DNA of 64,000 nt from Saccharothrix violaceirubra (GCF_014203755.1 NZ_JACHJS010000001.1:2418001-2482000); one strand, 5' to 3'. Shown: positions 8,577 to 20,361, counted from the first letter of the stretch. The notes: generated from the sequence alone by a model not told the origin. Made by a program: numbers and translations.

Positions 8577-8627
8577 TTGAGCGATCGCTCAAAACCGAGG
8601 GTAGCCGAGGGTTGAGCGGTCGCTCAA
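8577..8627 (-). promoter_or_regulatory. Twin TetR-type operators upstream of vanY-tetR
   Basis: Two 16-base palindromes lie 35 bases apart centre to centre: TTGAGCGATCGCTCAA (8577-8592, perfect) and TTGAGCGGTCGCTCAA (8612-8627, one central mismatch). TTGAGCG half-sites are typical of TetR regulators. The nearer copy ends 19 bases from the VanY start. Confidence 0.8.
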
Positions 8628-8826
8628 GAGGTGATCTTCGACCTACTGGACTCCGGACGGCACGGTGGTCCTGCCCGGGGCAGGGAAAGCTGGGCGAGCG
8701 TCATCGACGCGCGGGAGACCGACGTCGGAACCTTGAGGTCGGCTCGGGGGAACCGCGCCGGGGTCTGGCGGCCCTGACCCGTCGGCGCGCATCGCGCGAG
8801 GGGCGTCGAAGCGGTAGCGCAAGCAG

Positions 8827-8860
8827 CAGGTCCCGACACCGGTGCGGGTGTCGGGACCTG
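8827..8860. terminator. Strong hairpin terminator
   Basis: CAGGTCCCGACACC (8827-8840) pairs perfectly with GGTGTCGGGACCTG (8847-8860) around a 6-base loop. It lies about 65 bases past the stop of the long minus-strand gene ending at 8925, with the dispersed repeat between. It has no U-tract, as usual in high-GC actinomycetes, and may act in both directions. Confidence 0.7.
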
Positions 8861-8922
8861 TCCGAGTGCGTATTTCGGGGGGCCGAACGCGTATTTCGGG
8901 GTGTCCGAGTGGAGGACTCGCG
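8859..8922 (+). repeat. Dispersed intergenic repeat, copy 2 (internally duplicated)
   Basis: Related to the element at 4351-4397: it shares TGTCCGAGTGCGTATTTCG-type sequence at the left and GTGTCCGAGTGGAGGACTCG at the right. Between them an extra unit (GGCCGAACGCGTATTTCGGG) has been inserted or duplicated, so GCGTATTTCGGGG occurs twice. It sits between a gene end and a hairpin terminator. Confidence 0.6.
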
Positions 8923-8924
8923 GG

Positions 8925-11141
8925 TCAGGCGTGGGCGCGGGCCGACGAGCGCAGGGCCACGGCGGCGCGTTCGAGGTGGCCGAGGACGCCGGACGGCAGG
9001 TCCTGGTGCTTGCCCAGGAACTCGTAGACCATCACCTGCATCGGCGCGGACTCCTCGGGTTCCACGACGGCCAGCACCTTGAACGCGGTGCCCGGCGGGA
9101 ACAGCACGCGCCGCTGGACCACGCTGCCGAACGAGTCCACCACGTTGACCTGCTTGCCGGTCGTCGACCAGATCAGGAACTCCGCGCGGCCGTCCACCGG
9201 CACGCCCGGACCCGAGACCGTGTCCAGTACGCCGTGCTCCACGAGGATGTCCCCGGTGCGGAAGCGCTGCGCGTCACCCCAGCACACGGTCACGCCCTGG
9301 TGCACGGGAAGTCTTCGCAGCCCCGACACCACTCCCGCCGCGTAAGGCCGCAGGCGTCCGAGCCGTCCCGTGCGGAACGTCTCGACCATGACCTCCTCGT
9401 CCTGCTGCAGGAACGCCGACACGGCCGCGAGATCGGTCACCACGGCCTCGAACGCCTCGCCGTTCTCGGGCCGCTCCTCCAGGTGCCGGCACGCCACGGC
9501 CGCGTGCTCGCCGTAGCGCTCGCCGAGCATGCGGCGCAACGCGTCGCGTTCCTGCTCGGTGCTGTGGTGGTCCGACGGCACGAACTCGTCGCCCGGCCGC
9601 TCGCCCCACACGGGCATCGGCGACGGGGACAGCGGGCCGTCCACGCTCAGCGCGATCGGCTCCTCGGCCGGAGGTTCCTCCGGGGCGGGAGTCGAGACCG
9701 GGAGGGCAGCCGCGACCGGGGTGGGAGGCGCAGCCGGGACCGGAGAAGGAGTCGGGACCGGAGAGGGAGTCGGGACCGGTGGGAGAGTGGCCACGGGAGG
9801 GGGAGTGAAGGAGGGGACGGGAGTGGGCGTGAAGGAGGGCGGCGGGGGGAGTTCTTCCTCGAACTCGGGCTCGGGTTCCTCGGTGGCCACCGGGGGGCTG
9901 GGCAGTGGCGTCGGGTCGCAGAAGACGACCTTCAGCAGCCGGCGCACCTCCGGCTCCAGGCGTTCCACCAGGGACGCGCCCGCCACCGCGACCGCGCCGG
10001 CCGTCGTGCGGCCGGGCGTGCCCACGGTCAGCCGGGCCCACTCCGGGTCGACGGGCAGCGCGCGCACCTCGGAACCGTTGTCCTCGGCCTCGCGCACCCA
10101 CAGTCCGGACGGCACGACCTCCAGCACCACGCCGCCGCCGAGGTCGAACACCCCGGGGCCGCGCTCGACCAGGCCCTGCACGGGCGTGCGGTACCCGGAC
10201 ACGACCGGGCCCTCGCCGGGGGAGTGGCGTACCTCGGTCACGTACGGCCGCCACGTCTGCTGTCCGGACGGGTTCACCGCGACCACGGCCGCGCCGGTCC
10301 GCGTCGACCCGATCGGCAGGCCGGTGTACAGCGAGATCGGCTCGCCCAGCCGGTCGGCGACCGCCTGCGCCTCGTCCTCGCCGCCGTACCAGACCATCCG
10401 CACGCGCGAGCGCGCCACGGCCGGCAGCCCGCCGAGCAGGCGGCACACCTCGTCCACCGGGATCTGCGGCTGGCCGGGGCCGCCGACGACCACGGTCAGC
10501 ACGTTGTCGCGGCACGGCAGGTTCACGACCGCGCGCCCGTCCCAGTCGCCGCGCTGGGCGCGCAGCCACAGGCCGGCGGGCACGGGTTCGGACAGGCCGA
10601 CGTCGCCGGTGGGCCACGGGACGTTCGGGTCGACCGCCTCCCACTGCGGCACCGGGAACCGGCGGCCCAGCGGCATCGGCGAGGCGCCGGGCTGGAACCG
10701 CAGCCACGCGCCGTACCCGCCGTTGCCGGACACGAACACGGCGCCGGGCACGGTGGTCACCACGCCGTCCGGCGCGACGACTTCCGTCTGGAGTTGTTCG
10801 GCCAGCCACTGCGCGGGCGCGGTCGGCCGCATGCTGCCGGAGAACGAGGACATCAGCCGGATCGGTCCCCGACCCTGCACGGCGGCGGCCACGGCCGGCC
10901 AGAAGGCGGCCTCGTCGCCGGGCGCGTCCACCACGACCACGGTGCGGCCGGGGTCGGCGGGCAGGGTGCGGGCCAGGTTCGCGGCCCGGGTGCCCACGCC
11001 CGACGGCGGTCCGACGACCATCGTCGGGCCGGCGAACGACACCGTGAACTGCGGCGGCGCGGGCGTCGGCTCCCGGTCGACCACCACCGGCTGCTCTGGT
11101 TCGCGGGGAACCGGTTGCTTCGGAGCGGCACGTCGGAACAT
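8925..11141 (-). CDS. Large Pro-rich protein with C-terminal ADP-ribosyltransferase-like domain (probably inactive)
   Basis: A 738-residue protein of unknown role. Residues 1-430 or so form an uncharacterised region with a P-loop-poor Rossmann-like look (TMVVGPPSGVGTRAANLA; FVSGNGGYGAWL, the latter typical of toxin-exporting and secretion-associated actinobacterial proteins). Then comes a roughly 100-residue Pro/Thr/Val/Ser linker (repeats such as SFTPTPVPSFTPPPV). The C-terminal part resembles an ART fold: EFLIWSTTGKQV corresponds to the STS strand and VLFPPGTAFKVLAV to the segment after the ExE. In active enzymes an E-x-E precedes FPPGT; here it is Q-R-R, and the expected Arg strand reads VTVCWGD. 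So catalysis is probably lost. ATG 11141 is chosen over TTG 11144. The gene is divergent from the topoisomerase operon. Confidence 0.6.
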   Translation of the reverse strand: MFRRAAPKQPVPREPEQPVVVDREPTPAPPQFTVSFAGPTMVVGPPSGVGTRAANLARTLPADPGRTVVVVDAPGDEAAFWPAVAAAVQGRGPIRLMSSFSGSMRPTAPAQWLAEQLQTEVVAPDGVVTTVPGAVFVSGNGGYGAWLRFQPGASPMPLGRRFPVPQWEAVDPNVPWPTGDVGLSEPVPAGLWLRAQRGDWDGRAVVNLPCRDNVLTVVVGGPGQPQIPVDEVCRLLGGLPAVARSRVRMVWYGGEDEAQAVADRLGEPISLYTGLPIGSTRTGAAVVAVNPSGQQTWRPYVTEVRHSPGEGPVVSGYRTPVQGLVERGPGVFDLGGGVVLEVVPSGLWVREAEDNGSEVRALPVDPEWARLTVGTPGRTTAGAVAVAGASLVERLEPEVRRLLKVVFCDPTPLPSPPVATEEPEPEFEEELPPPPSFTPTPVPSFTPPPVATLPPVPTPSPVPTPSPVPAAPPTPVAAALPVSTPAPEEPPAEEPIALSVDGPLSPSPMPVWGERPGDEFVPSDHHSTEQERDALRRMLGERYGEHAAVACRHLEERPENGEAFEAVVTDLAAVSAFLQQDEEVMVETFRTGRLGRLRPYAAGVVSGLRRLPVHQGVTVCWGDAQRFRTGDILVEHGVLDTVSGPGVPVDGRAEFLIWSTTGKQVNVVDSFGSVVQRRVLFPPGTAFKVLAVVEPEESAPMQVMVYEFLGKHQDLPSGVLGHLERAAVALRSSARAHA

Positions 11142-11504
11142 CAAGGCGCCCGTTCACCTCCAGGCACGATCGGCGCGGAACGCCCGCACTCTACGCGGAC
11201 CGGGGGTGGCGTAGGCCAGGAAGAGCGGAAAATTACTGGTCAGACCGGTTGCAAGGTCCACAGTGGAATAGCGGCGCTGCACTCACGCGTCGTGACGGCG
11301 GGCTCGTGGCCGACCGCGTACGGTGACTGTCACGACGGGCGGAAGCCGCCGGTGGGCGGGCGGTATTGTCGATCATGGCGGCCGGGGGTGGCCGGGCCGG
11401 ACGCGCGCGGCAGCCGCAGTGCGCGCGGAATCGTCGGACCCGGAAGTTACCCTCCAATATCGTGAACCGCCGCACGCACGCAACGACCTGGGGAGAACGA
11501 CCCG
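11142..11504. other. Divergent promoter region, no gene
   Basis: About 360 bases separate the ART-like gene and parE, which read away from each other. I see no coding frame with a start and an RBS. The right end holds a candidate -10, TACCCT (11448-11453) or CAATAT (11455-11460), and GGGAGAA 7 bases before the parE GTG. The left half has an AT-richer patch around 11230-11240 that could serve the minus-strand gene. Confidence 0.55.
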
Positions 11505-14198
<2,694 letters not shown>

Positions 14199-14212
14199 GG
14201 CCAGGAGAGACA

Positions 14213-17200
14213 GTGGCACGCCGCAAGACCCCGACGACCCGGGTCGACCCGTCCGCCTTCGACCGCGCCGGCGCCCAGGTGTTCGACAACTCGCTCACCA
14301 CCGAGATCGAGGACTCCTACCTGGAGTACGCGTACTCGGTGATCCACTCGCGCGCCCTGCCCGACGCGCGCGACGGCCTCAAGCCGGTGCACCGCCGCAT
14401 CCTGTTCTCGATGAACGAGCAGGGGCACCGGCCCACGAGCCCGTACGTCAAGTCCTCGCGCGTGGTCGGCGACTGCTTCGTGCGCGGCGCGCTGGTGTCG
14501 ACGCCGCTGGGCCTGCGGCCGATCGAGGAGATCGAGGTCGGGGACCGCGTCCTCGACGGCACCGGCCGCGAGGTCGACGTCGTCGAGGTCTACGAGAACC
14601 CCGCCTCCGAGCTGGTGCGGGTCACGTGGACCAACGGCCGCAGCATGCTCGTCACGCCCGGCCAGCGGTTCCGGACCGGGCCGGACGAGTGGACGGCCGC
14701 CCGCGACCTGGAAGGCCGGGAGACCCTGCGGTTCGGCGACGAGCGGCACGCGGGCCTGTTGGCGGACGGCGGCGACGCGCGCGGCTACGTGCTGGGCCTG
14801 GTCGCGGCGGCGGGCGTGCCCGACTACGGCGGCCTGCGGCTGGAGTCGGCCGATCCCGACCCGGTCGACGCCGCGCACGGCTGGGCGATCGAGACCGGCG
14901 TCGGCGTCGACCGGGACAAGGTCGAGGGCGGCGACGGTCGTGACCGGCACATCCTCGTGTTCGCCGAGGACCCGCGCCGCGACGGCGTGCACCGCACCCG
15001 TGCGGACTGGGCTCCCTACCTCGCGGGCCTGTTCGACGGCGCGGGCACCGCGCACGGCGACCGGATCACGTTCGCCGATGCCACCGACGAGGTGTACGCG
15101 ATGCTCGCCGACTCGGGCATCCGCACCCGGATCGGCGACGGCATCGAGGTGGTCGGCCGGGACGCCGCCGCGCTCGCCGTGGCACTGCTGCGCTGGTCGC
15201 GGTCGCGGATCAAGCAGGACGCGCTGGTCCGGGTGATCCGCCGGGCGCGCGGCGCGGGCGACGCCGACGCGGTCACGGTGGCGTCGGTCGTCGAGGCCGA
15301 GCCCGACACCACGTTCGACCTCCAGGTCGGCACCGCCGAGCACGCGTTCGTGGTCGACGGCCTGGTCGTGCACAACTGCATGGGCAAGTACCACCCGCAC
15401 GGCGACACCGCGATCTACGACGCGATGGTGCGCCTGGCCCAGGACTTCTCGCTCAACGCGCCGCTGGTCGACGGGCACGGCAACTTCGGCTCGCCCGACG
15501 ACGGCCCGGCCGCGAGCCGCTACACCGAGGCCCGGATGTCGCCGGCGGCGATGCTGCTGGTCGGCGAACTCGACGAGGAGACGGTCGACTTCCGGCCCAA
15601 CTACGACGGGTCGTTGCAGGAGCCGAGCGTGCTGCCGGCGGCCTTCCCGAACCTGTTGGTCAACGGCACGTCCGGCATCGCGGTCGGCATGGCCACGAAC
15701 ATGATCCCGCACAACCTGGGCGAGATCGTGGCCGCCGCGCGTCACCTGGTCACGCACCCGGACGCGCCGCTGGACAAGCTGATGGAGTTCGTGCCCGGCC
15801 CGGACCTGCCGACGGGCGGTGTGCTGCTCGGCCTGGACGAGGTGCGCAAGGCGTACGAGACCGGCCGCGGCGTGGTGCGCATGCGTGCCCGCGTGGAGAC
15901 CGGTCCGTTGGAGGGCAGTCGGGGGCGGCAGGCGATCACGCTCACCGAGCTGCCCTACGGCGTCGGCCCGGAGAAGATCATCGAGAAGATCACCGACGAG
16001 GTCACCAAGTCCAAGCGGCTCACCGGCATCGCGGACGTCAAGGACCTCACCGACCGGGAGAACGGCACCCGGGTCGTGATCGAGTGCAAGGTGGGCGTGA
16101 ACCCGCAGGCGCTGCTGGCCGACCTGTACCGGCTCACGCCCATGGAGCAGTCGTTCGGCATCAACAACCTGGTGCTGGTCGACGGGCAGCCGCGCACGCT
16201 GGGGCTCAAGGCCCTGCTGGAGGTGTTCCTCCAGCACCGCTACGAGGTCGTCACGCGTCGCACCCGGTACCGCCGGCGCAAGCGCGAGGACCGGCTGCAC
16301 CTGGTCGAGGGCCTGCTCCGGGCGTTGCTGGACATCGACAAGGTGATCAAGCTGATCCGGGGCAGCGAGAACGCGCAGGCCGCCAAGGAGGGCCTGATGA
16401 CGCGGTTCAGGCTGTCGGAGATCCAGGCCGCCTACATCCTCGACACGCCGCTGCGCCGGTTGACCCGGTACGACTCGCTGGAGCTGGAGGCCGAGCAGGA
16501 CCGGCTGCGGGCCGAGATCGCCGAGCTGTCGTTGATCCTCGACGACGAGAAGGTGCTCAAGAAGGTCGTCTCCGGCGAGCTGGGCAAGATCGCCAAGGAC
16601 CTGACGGCCGAGCGCCGGACCGTGCTGCTCGACGGCGACCTGAAGGAGGTGCTGGCGGCGTCGAAGCCCGCCGGTCCGCTGGAGGTCGCCGACGACCCGT
16701 GCCAGGTGGTGCTGTCGGCGACCGGGCTCGTGGCGCGCACGGCGGCGGAGTCCGAGGAGGCGTCGGAGGCGCGTCGGCGCAACGGTCGGGCCAAGCACGA
16801 CGCGGTGGCCGCGATCGTCCACACCACCGCGCGCGGCCAGGTGCTGCTGGTGACCAACCGGGGCCGGGCGGTGAAGACGGACGTGCTGCCGCTGCCCGTG
16901 CTGCCCGAGCAGGGCGGCACGGTCTCGCTCAGCGGTGGCATGGCCGCCGGCGAGCTGCTCGACCTGGCCAAGGGCGAGAAGGTGATCGGCATCGCGCCGC
17001 TCGACCCCGGCGGGTCGCCGGGGCTGGCGGTGGGCACGCGCCAGGGCGTGGTGAAGGTGTGCGCGCCCGAGTGGCCGGTGCGGTCCGACGAGTTCGAGGT
17101 GATCACGCTCAAGGACGGCGACGAGGTGGTCGGCGCGACCTGGCTGGGGAGCGCGGACGAGACGTTGGTGTTCGTGTCCTCGGAGGCGTCGCTGCTGCGG

Positions 17201-17596
17201 TACTCGGCCGGGCTGGTCCGGCCGCAGGGGCTCAAGGGCGGCGGCATGGCCGGCATCAACCTGGGCGCCGGGCAGCGCGTGGTGTTCTTCGGCGCGGTGC
17301 GCACGGACGACGACGAGCACGGCGAGCCGCTGGTGGTGACGTCGACCGGGCAGAGCGTCAAGGTGACGCCGTTCTCCGCGTACCCGGCGAAGGGCCGGGC
17401 GACCGGCGGGGTGCGGGCGCACCGCTTCCTCAAGGGCGAGGCCGAACTGCTGCTGGCCTGGGTCGGGCCGCGTCCCGCGGGGTCGTCGGACACCGGCGCG
17501 GCGGTCGAGCTGCCCGCGGTCGACGAGCGCCGGGACGGTTCGGGGCATGCCCATCCGGGCCCGGACGTGGTCGGTCACCTGGTCGAACGCGGCTGA
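14213..17596 (+). CDS. parC: Type IIA topoisomerase subunit A (topo IV ParC-like), interrupted by an intein
   Basis: The DNA-cleaving subunit that pairs with the preceding ParE. The N-terminal winged-helix region starts [60 protein letters not shown] is the family signature, and the catalytic tyrosine lies in SRYTEARM (Tyr437 of the precursor, about residue 136 after splicing). The C-terminal beta-pinwheel follows from about residue 800. The 1127-residue precursor contains a 301-residue intein (residues 88-388) right before MGKYHPHGD; the spliced product is 826 residues. GTG 14213 follows CAGGAGAG 5 bases upstream. The pinwheel lacks an obvious GyrA box, which supports a decatenating topo IV-type role. 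Confidence 0.9.
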   Translation: MARRKTPTTRVDPSAFDRAGAQVFDNSLTTEIEDSYLEYAYSVIHSRALPDARDGLKPVHRRILFSMNEQGHRPTSPYVKSSRVVGDCFVRGALVSTPLGLRPIEEIEVGDRVLDGTGREVDVVEVYENPASELVRVTWTNGRSMLVTPGQRFRTGPDEWTAARDLEGRETLRFGDERHAGLLADGGDARGYVLGLVAAAGVPDYGGLRLESADPDPVDAAHGWAIETGVGVDRDKVEGGDGRDRHILVFAEDPRRDGVHRTRADWAPYLAGLFDGAGTAHGDRITFADATDEVYAMLADSGIRTRIGDGIEVVGRDAAALAVALLRWSRSRIKQDALVRVIRRARGAGDADAVTVASVVEAEPDTTFDLQVGTAEHAFVVDGLVVHNCMGKYHPHGDTAIYDAMVRLAQDFSLNAPLVDGHGNFGSPDDGPAASRYTEARMSPAAMLLVGELDEETVDFRPNYDGSLQEPSVLPAAFPNLLVNGTSGIAVGMATNMIPHNLGEIVAAARHLVTHPDAPLDKLMEFVPGPDLPTGGVLLGLDEVRKAYETGRGVVRMRARVETGPLEGSRGRQAITLTELPYGVGPEKIIEKITDEVTKSKRLTGIADVKDLTDRENGTRVVIECKVGVNPQALLADLYRLTPMEQSFGINNLVLVDGQPRTLGLKALLEVFLQHRYEVVTRRTRYRRRKREDRLHLVEGLLRALLDIDKVIKLIRGSENAQAAKEGLMTRFRLSEIQAAYILDTPLRRLTRYDSLELEAEQDRLRAEIAELSLILDDEKVLKKVVSGELGKIAKDLTAERRTVLLDGDLKEVLAASKPAGPLEVADDPCQVVLSATGLVARTAAESEEASEARRRNGRAKHDAVAAIVHTTARGQVLLVTNRGRAVKTDVLPLPVLPEQGGTVSLSGGMAAGELLDLAKGEKVIGIAPLDPGGSPGLAVGTRQGVVKVCAPEWPVRSDEFEVITLKDGDEVVGATWLGSADETLVFVSSEASLLRYSAGLVRPQGLKGGGMAGINLGAGQRVVFFGAVRTDDDEHGEPLVVTSTGQSVKVTPFSAYPAKGRATGGVRAHRFLKGEAELLLAWVGPRPAGSSDTGAAVELPAVDERRDGSGHAHPGPDVVGHLVERG
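14474..15376 (+). other. Intein in ParC with dead LAGLIDADG domain (301 aa)
   Basis: Block A is [13 protein letters not shown]...[10 protein letters not shown], block B is [22 protein letters not shown] (the usual T-x-x-H has Q-R in place of the His region), block F is [20 protein letters not shown] and the end is VVHN with Cys+1. A DOD-type endonuclease is embedded: block C is [10 protein letters not shown] (residues 192-201) and block E is [10 protein letters not shown] (residues 269-278). In both, the catalytic acidic residue (the D of the final DG) is Ala. The endonuclease fold appears kept but inactive. Confidence 0.88.
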
Positions 17597-17615
17597 TCCT
17601 CCTTCCGCACCAACG

Positions 17616-17643
17616 CTCCCCGTCCGGTCCGCCGGGCGGGGAG
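17616..17643 (+). terminator. Hairpin terminator after parC
   Basis: CTCCCCGTCCGG pairs with CCGGGCGGGGAG around a TCCG tetraloop (one G-T pair), 20 bases after the parC stop. It separates the topoisomerase operon from the metal-importer operon. Confidence 0.75.
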
Positions 17644-17678
17644 TCGTCGTCGCGGGCCCGAGACCGCAGATTTCGGGG

Positions 17679-17695
17679 TTGATAATCGTTCTCAA
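17679..17695 (+). promoter_or_regulatory. Zur/Fur-like box 1 at the importer promoter
   Basis: TTGATAATCGTTCTCAA is a 17-base interrupted palindrome (TTGAxAA...TTxTCAA). Its core TGATAATCGTTCTCA matches the actinobacterial Zur-type pattern TGAAAATGATTTTCA at 11 of 15 positions by eye. TTGATA can serve as the -35 element, and the next gene starts 47 bases downstream. It does not resemble the TTAGGTTAG-type iron boxes of DmdR/IdeR. Confidence 0.55.
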
Positions 17696-17741
17696 TAGAG
17701 CCAGGATAGGGGCCTTCACCAGGGACGACCGAAAGGTGATC

Positions 17742-18476
17742 ATGATCAACCCAGGAGTGGCCTCGGTCACGTTCCGCGGCCGTCCGGTCGGGGAGGTGGC
17801 GGCCCTCGCGGCGGACGCGGGGCTGTCGCTCGTCGAGTGGGCGGGCGACGTCCACGTCCCGGCCGGGGACCTCTACGCCGCCGTGCGCGCTGCCGAGGCG
17901 ACCCGTGCGCATGGACTGGCCGTCGGCACCTACGGCTCCTACTACAAGGCGGGACAGGGTGAGGACGTCACGCCCGTCCTCGACTCCGCGCAGGAACTGG
18001 GCGCGCCCCGGGTCCGGGTGTGGGGCGGCGTCAAGGGATCCGCCGACACCACGCCCGCCGAACGCGCCGCCGTCACCGACGACCTGCGCCGCTGCGTCGA
18101 CCTGGCCGCCGAACGCGGCCTCGCGGTCCTGGTGGAGCACCACGTCGAGTCGCTCACCGACACGCTCGACTCGGCCCGGCGCCTGCTCGCCGACGTGCCC
18201 GCGCTCGTGCCGCACTGGCAGCCGCGCGAATCGCCCGACGTCGAGGAGTGCCTCGCCGAGGTGCGGGCCCTGCGGCCGGTGTCCGTGCACGCGTTCTCCT
18301 GGGGCGACGACGGGTTCACCGAACGCCTCCCGCTCGGCGCGCGGGAAGACCTGTGGCGCCCGCTGCTGTCCGGGTACGAGGGCGACGTCCTGCTGGAGTT
18401 CGTGCCCGACGACTCGCCCGAGGCGTTCCGCCGCGACGCCGCGACCCTGCTGGCCTGGTCGGAGGACGCCCGATGA
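17742..18476 (+). CDS. Xylose-isomerase-like TIM-barrel protein (sugar phosphate isomerase/epimerase family)
   Basis: A 244-residue AP-endonuclease-2/xylose-isomerase-like TIM barrel. Family features include the first strand FRGRPVGEVAALAADAGLSLVEWAGDVHVP, VGTYGSYYKAG, RVRVWGG, LAVLVEHH (metal-ligand Glu), and late strands ending DVLLEFVPDD. Members usually bind a divalent metal and act on sugars or related polyols. ATG 17742 has GAAAGG 5 bases upstream. It is the first gene of the importer operon, its stop overlapping the next start (ATGA), so it is likely made under the same metal control. It could process an imported or exported metal chelator; that is inference, and it is not clearly related to DUF692 RiPP oxidases. 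Confidence 0.75.
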   Translation: MINPGVASVTFRGRPVGEVAALAADAGLSLVEWAGDVHVPAGDLYAAVRAAEATRAHGLAVGTYGSYYKAGQGEDVTPVLDSAQELGAPRVRVWGGVKGSADTTPAERAAVTDDLRRCVDLAAERGLAVLVEHHVESLTDTLDSARRLLADVPALVPHWQPRESPDVEECLAEVRALRPVSVHAFSWGDDGFTERLPLGAREDLWRPLLSGYEGDVLLEFVPDDSPEAFRRDAATLLAWSEDAR

Positions 18477-19441
18477 GAAGAACCGCCGCCCTGCTCGCCC
18501 TGCTCGCGCTCGCGGGGTGCTCCACCGCGCCGGCCGTCCCGGCCGCGGGCCCGCCGACCTCGGTGGCCGTCGAGGTCCAGCCGCTCAAGGCCGCGCTGAA
18601 GATCACCGACCCGCACGGCGTCGAGGTGTCGCTCACCAAGCCCGCCGAACGCATCGTGTGCCTGAACGGGCTCTGTGATGACATCGTTGTCGACCTCGGT
18701 CTCACCCCGGTCGGCACGAGCAACCCGACCTTGGTCTCCCATCCCGCGCTGCTCGGCGACAAGGGCAAGGACGTGCCCGTCGTGCCCGGCACGTTCGGCG
18801 CCGAGGACGTCGAGTACATCGCGGGCCTTCGGCCCGACCTGGTGATCGGCCTGCCGGGCGTGCACGACTCGCTGCGGCCCGCGATCGAGAAGTTCGCTCC
18901 ACTGTGGACGGCCGAGCCCGCCACCTGGGAGGAGTCCGTCGGCTACCTGCGCGCGCTGGGCGCGTTGACCGGGCTCACCGACCCGGCGGTCGGGGCCGAG
19001 AAGGCGTTCCGCACCAAGCTCGCCGCGTCGATCGGCAAGACCCACGCCGACGGCCGGTCCGCGAAGAAGGTCCTGCTCATGTACGGCAGTGTCGACGCCA
19101 TCGGCGTGGACACCACGTCCTCGCTGAAGGGCGACCTGCTCGGCCGGCTGTTCACCTATCCCTTCCCGGCCAAGGGGACCGACGTCGACACGGCGTCCAA
19201 CTACAGCGTCGAGGAGCTGCTCGCCCAGCAGCCCGACGTGGTCTTCGTGTACTCGCTGTTGTTCTCCGCGGAAGACCGAACGCTCAGCGCCCAGCTCGCG
19301 GACAACCCGGTGTGGCAGCAGATCCCGGCCGTCCGGGCGAACGCGGTCCACGAGACGCACGCCAAGCTCTGGGGCTCCGGACGTGGTCTGCGCAGCCTCA
19401 CCGCGGTGATCGACGAGGCCCTGGCGAAGGTCCCCGCTTGA
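18473..19441 (+). CDS. ABC transporter substrate-binding lipoprotein (siderophore/cobalamin type)
   Basis: A 322-residue lipoprotein of the class III (BtuF/FhuD/TroA-like) family that captures metal chelates outside the cell. The signal peptide RRTAALLALLALAGCS ends in a lipobox with acceptor Cys16. The two lobes show ERIVCLNGLCDDIVVDLGLTPVG and VEYIAGLRPDLVIGLPG, both typical of periplasmic-binding family 2. The start ATG overlaps the previous stop. Encoded immediately before two permeases and an ATPase, it is the specificity component. Whether the cargo is an iron, zinc or RiPP chelate cannot be read from the sequence. Confidence 0.88.
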   Translation: MRRTAALLALLALAGCSTAPAVPAAGPPTSVAVEVQPLKAALKITDPHGVEVSLTKPAERIVCLNGLCDDIVVDLGLTPVGTSNPTLVSHPALLGDKGKDVPVVPGTFGAEDVEYIAGLRPDLVIGLPGVHDSLRPAIEKFAPLWTAEPATWEESVGYLRALGALTGLTDPAVGAEKAFRTKLAASIGKTHADGRSAKKVLLMYGSVDAIGVDTTSSLKGDLLGRLFTYPFPAKGTDVDTASNYSVEELLAQQPDVVFVYSLLFSAEDRTLSAQLADNPVWQQIPAVRANAVHETHAKLWGSGRGLRSLTAVIDEALAKVPA

Positions 19442-20361
19442 GGGTGCTCTTAGTGCTGGGCGTCGGCGTGGTGGTCGCGGCGCTCATGGTGGGGCAACCG
19501 TTCGTGCTCGTCCCGGAGACCGTGCTGGAGCAGGTCGTCGTGTGGCGGCTGCGGGCGCCGCGCCTGGTGCTCGGCCTGCTGGCCGGCGGGTGCCTGGGCG
19601 TCGCGGGCCTGCTGCTCCAGGAGTCGCTGCGCAACCCGCTGGCCGTGCCGGAACTGCTCGGCGTGTCCAGTGGGGCCTCGGCCGCCGTGGCGTCGTGCGT
19701 CGCGTTCGGCATCGCGGTGCCGGGCGCTCCGCTCACGCCCGCGTTGGTCGGTGCGGCGATCGGCGGCGGCGTCACGTTGCTGGCCGTGCGCGGGGCGTCG
19801 AGCCCGGCGGCGGTGCTGCTGATCGGCGCTGCGGTGAGTTCCGCGTGCCAGGCGCTGATGCTGGCCTCGACCGCGATCGCCGACTCGCGCGAGCAGGGCG
19901 TGCTCGTCCGCTACCTGCTGGGCTCGCTGACCGGCACCACCTGGCCGGTGCTCGGGCCGGTCGCGATCGGTCTCGCGGTCGCGATCCCCGCCGTGGTCCT
20001 GGTGTGGCCGCGCGTGCGGCTGCTGCGGCTGGGCGACGACGAGGCGCACTCGGCGGGCCTGGACCCCGGGCGGACCAGGGTCCTGGTGCTGGCGGCGGCG
20101 TCGCTGCTGGTGGCCGTGGTGGTCGGCCCGGCCGGGCCGATCGCGTGGGTCGGCTTCTTCGCGCCCCGCCTGGCCCGCCGGCTGGGCGCGGACTCGGTCC
20201 TGGCGACGGCGCTCGTCGGCGCGGTGCTCGTGGCGGGCGCCGACGTGCTCGCCCGCACCGTCCTGTACCCGGTGGAGCTGCCGGTGGGCGGGCTGACCGC
20301 GTTCGCGGCCGTGGCGCTGGGTCTGCTCACGGGGAGGTCGGCATGGTCTTCGCGCGGGTGA
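19438..20361 (+). CDS. FecCD-family ABC permease 1
   Basis: A 307-residue polytopic membrane protein of the BtuC/FecCD family. It carries the family motifs RLRAPRLVLGLLAGGCLGVAG, QESLRNPLAVPELLGVSSGA and GPIAWVGFFAPRLARRL (the cytoplasmic loop that contacts the ATPase). About eight to nine hydrophobic helices are visible. The likely start is TTG 19438, overlapping the binding-protein stop as TTGA, with GAAGG 7 bases upstream; GTG 19444 is an alternative. It forms a heterodimer with the next permease. Confidence 0.88.
   Translation: MRVLLVLGVGVVVAALMVGQPFVLVPETVLEQVVVWRLRAPRLVLGLLAGGCLGVAGLLLQESLRNPLAVPELLGVSSGASAAVASCVAFGIAVPGAPLTPALVGAAIGGGVTLLAVRGASSPAAVLLIGAAVSSACQALMLASTAIADSREQGVLVRYLLGSLTGTTWPVLGPVAIGLAVAIPAVVLVWPRVRLLRLGDDEAHSAGLDPGRTRVLVLAAASLLVAVVVGPAGPIAWVGFFAPRLARRLGADSVLATALVGAVLVAGADVLARTVLYPVELPVGGLTAFAAVALGLLTGRSAWSSRG

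Noticed and set aside
11142..11504. tRNA or small RNA gene in the topoisomerase promoter region
   Set aside because: No cloverleaf arms or T-loop sequence could be found, and no strong independent hairpin.
17679..17695. DmdR/IdeR iron box
   Set aside because: The sequence lacks the TTAGGTTAGGCTAACC pattern; its TGAxAAT...TTxTCA form agrees better with Zur/Fur-type sites.
17742..18476. DUF692 (MNIO) RiPP oxidase
   Set aside because: The protein is a TIM barrel near a RiPP locus, but the strand sequences match the xylose-isomerase-like family better, and I cannot find the DUF692 metal ligand pattern.
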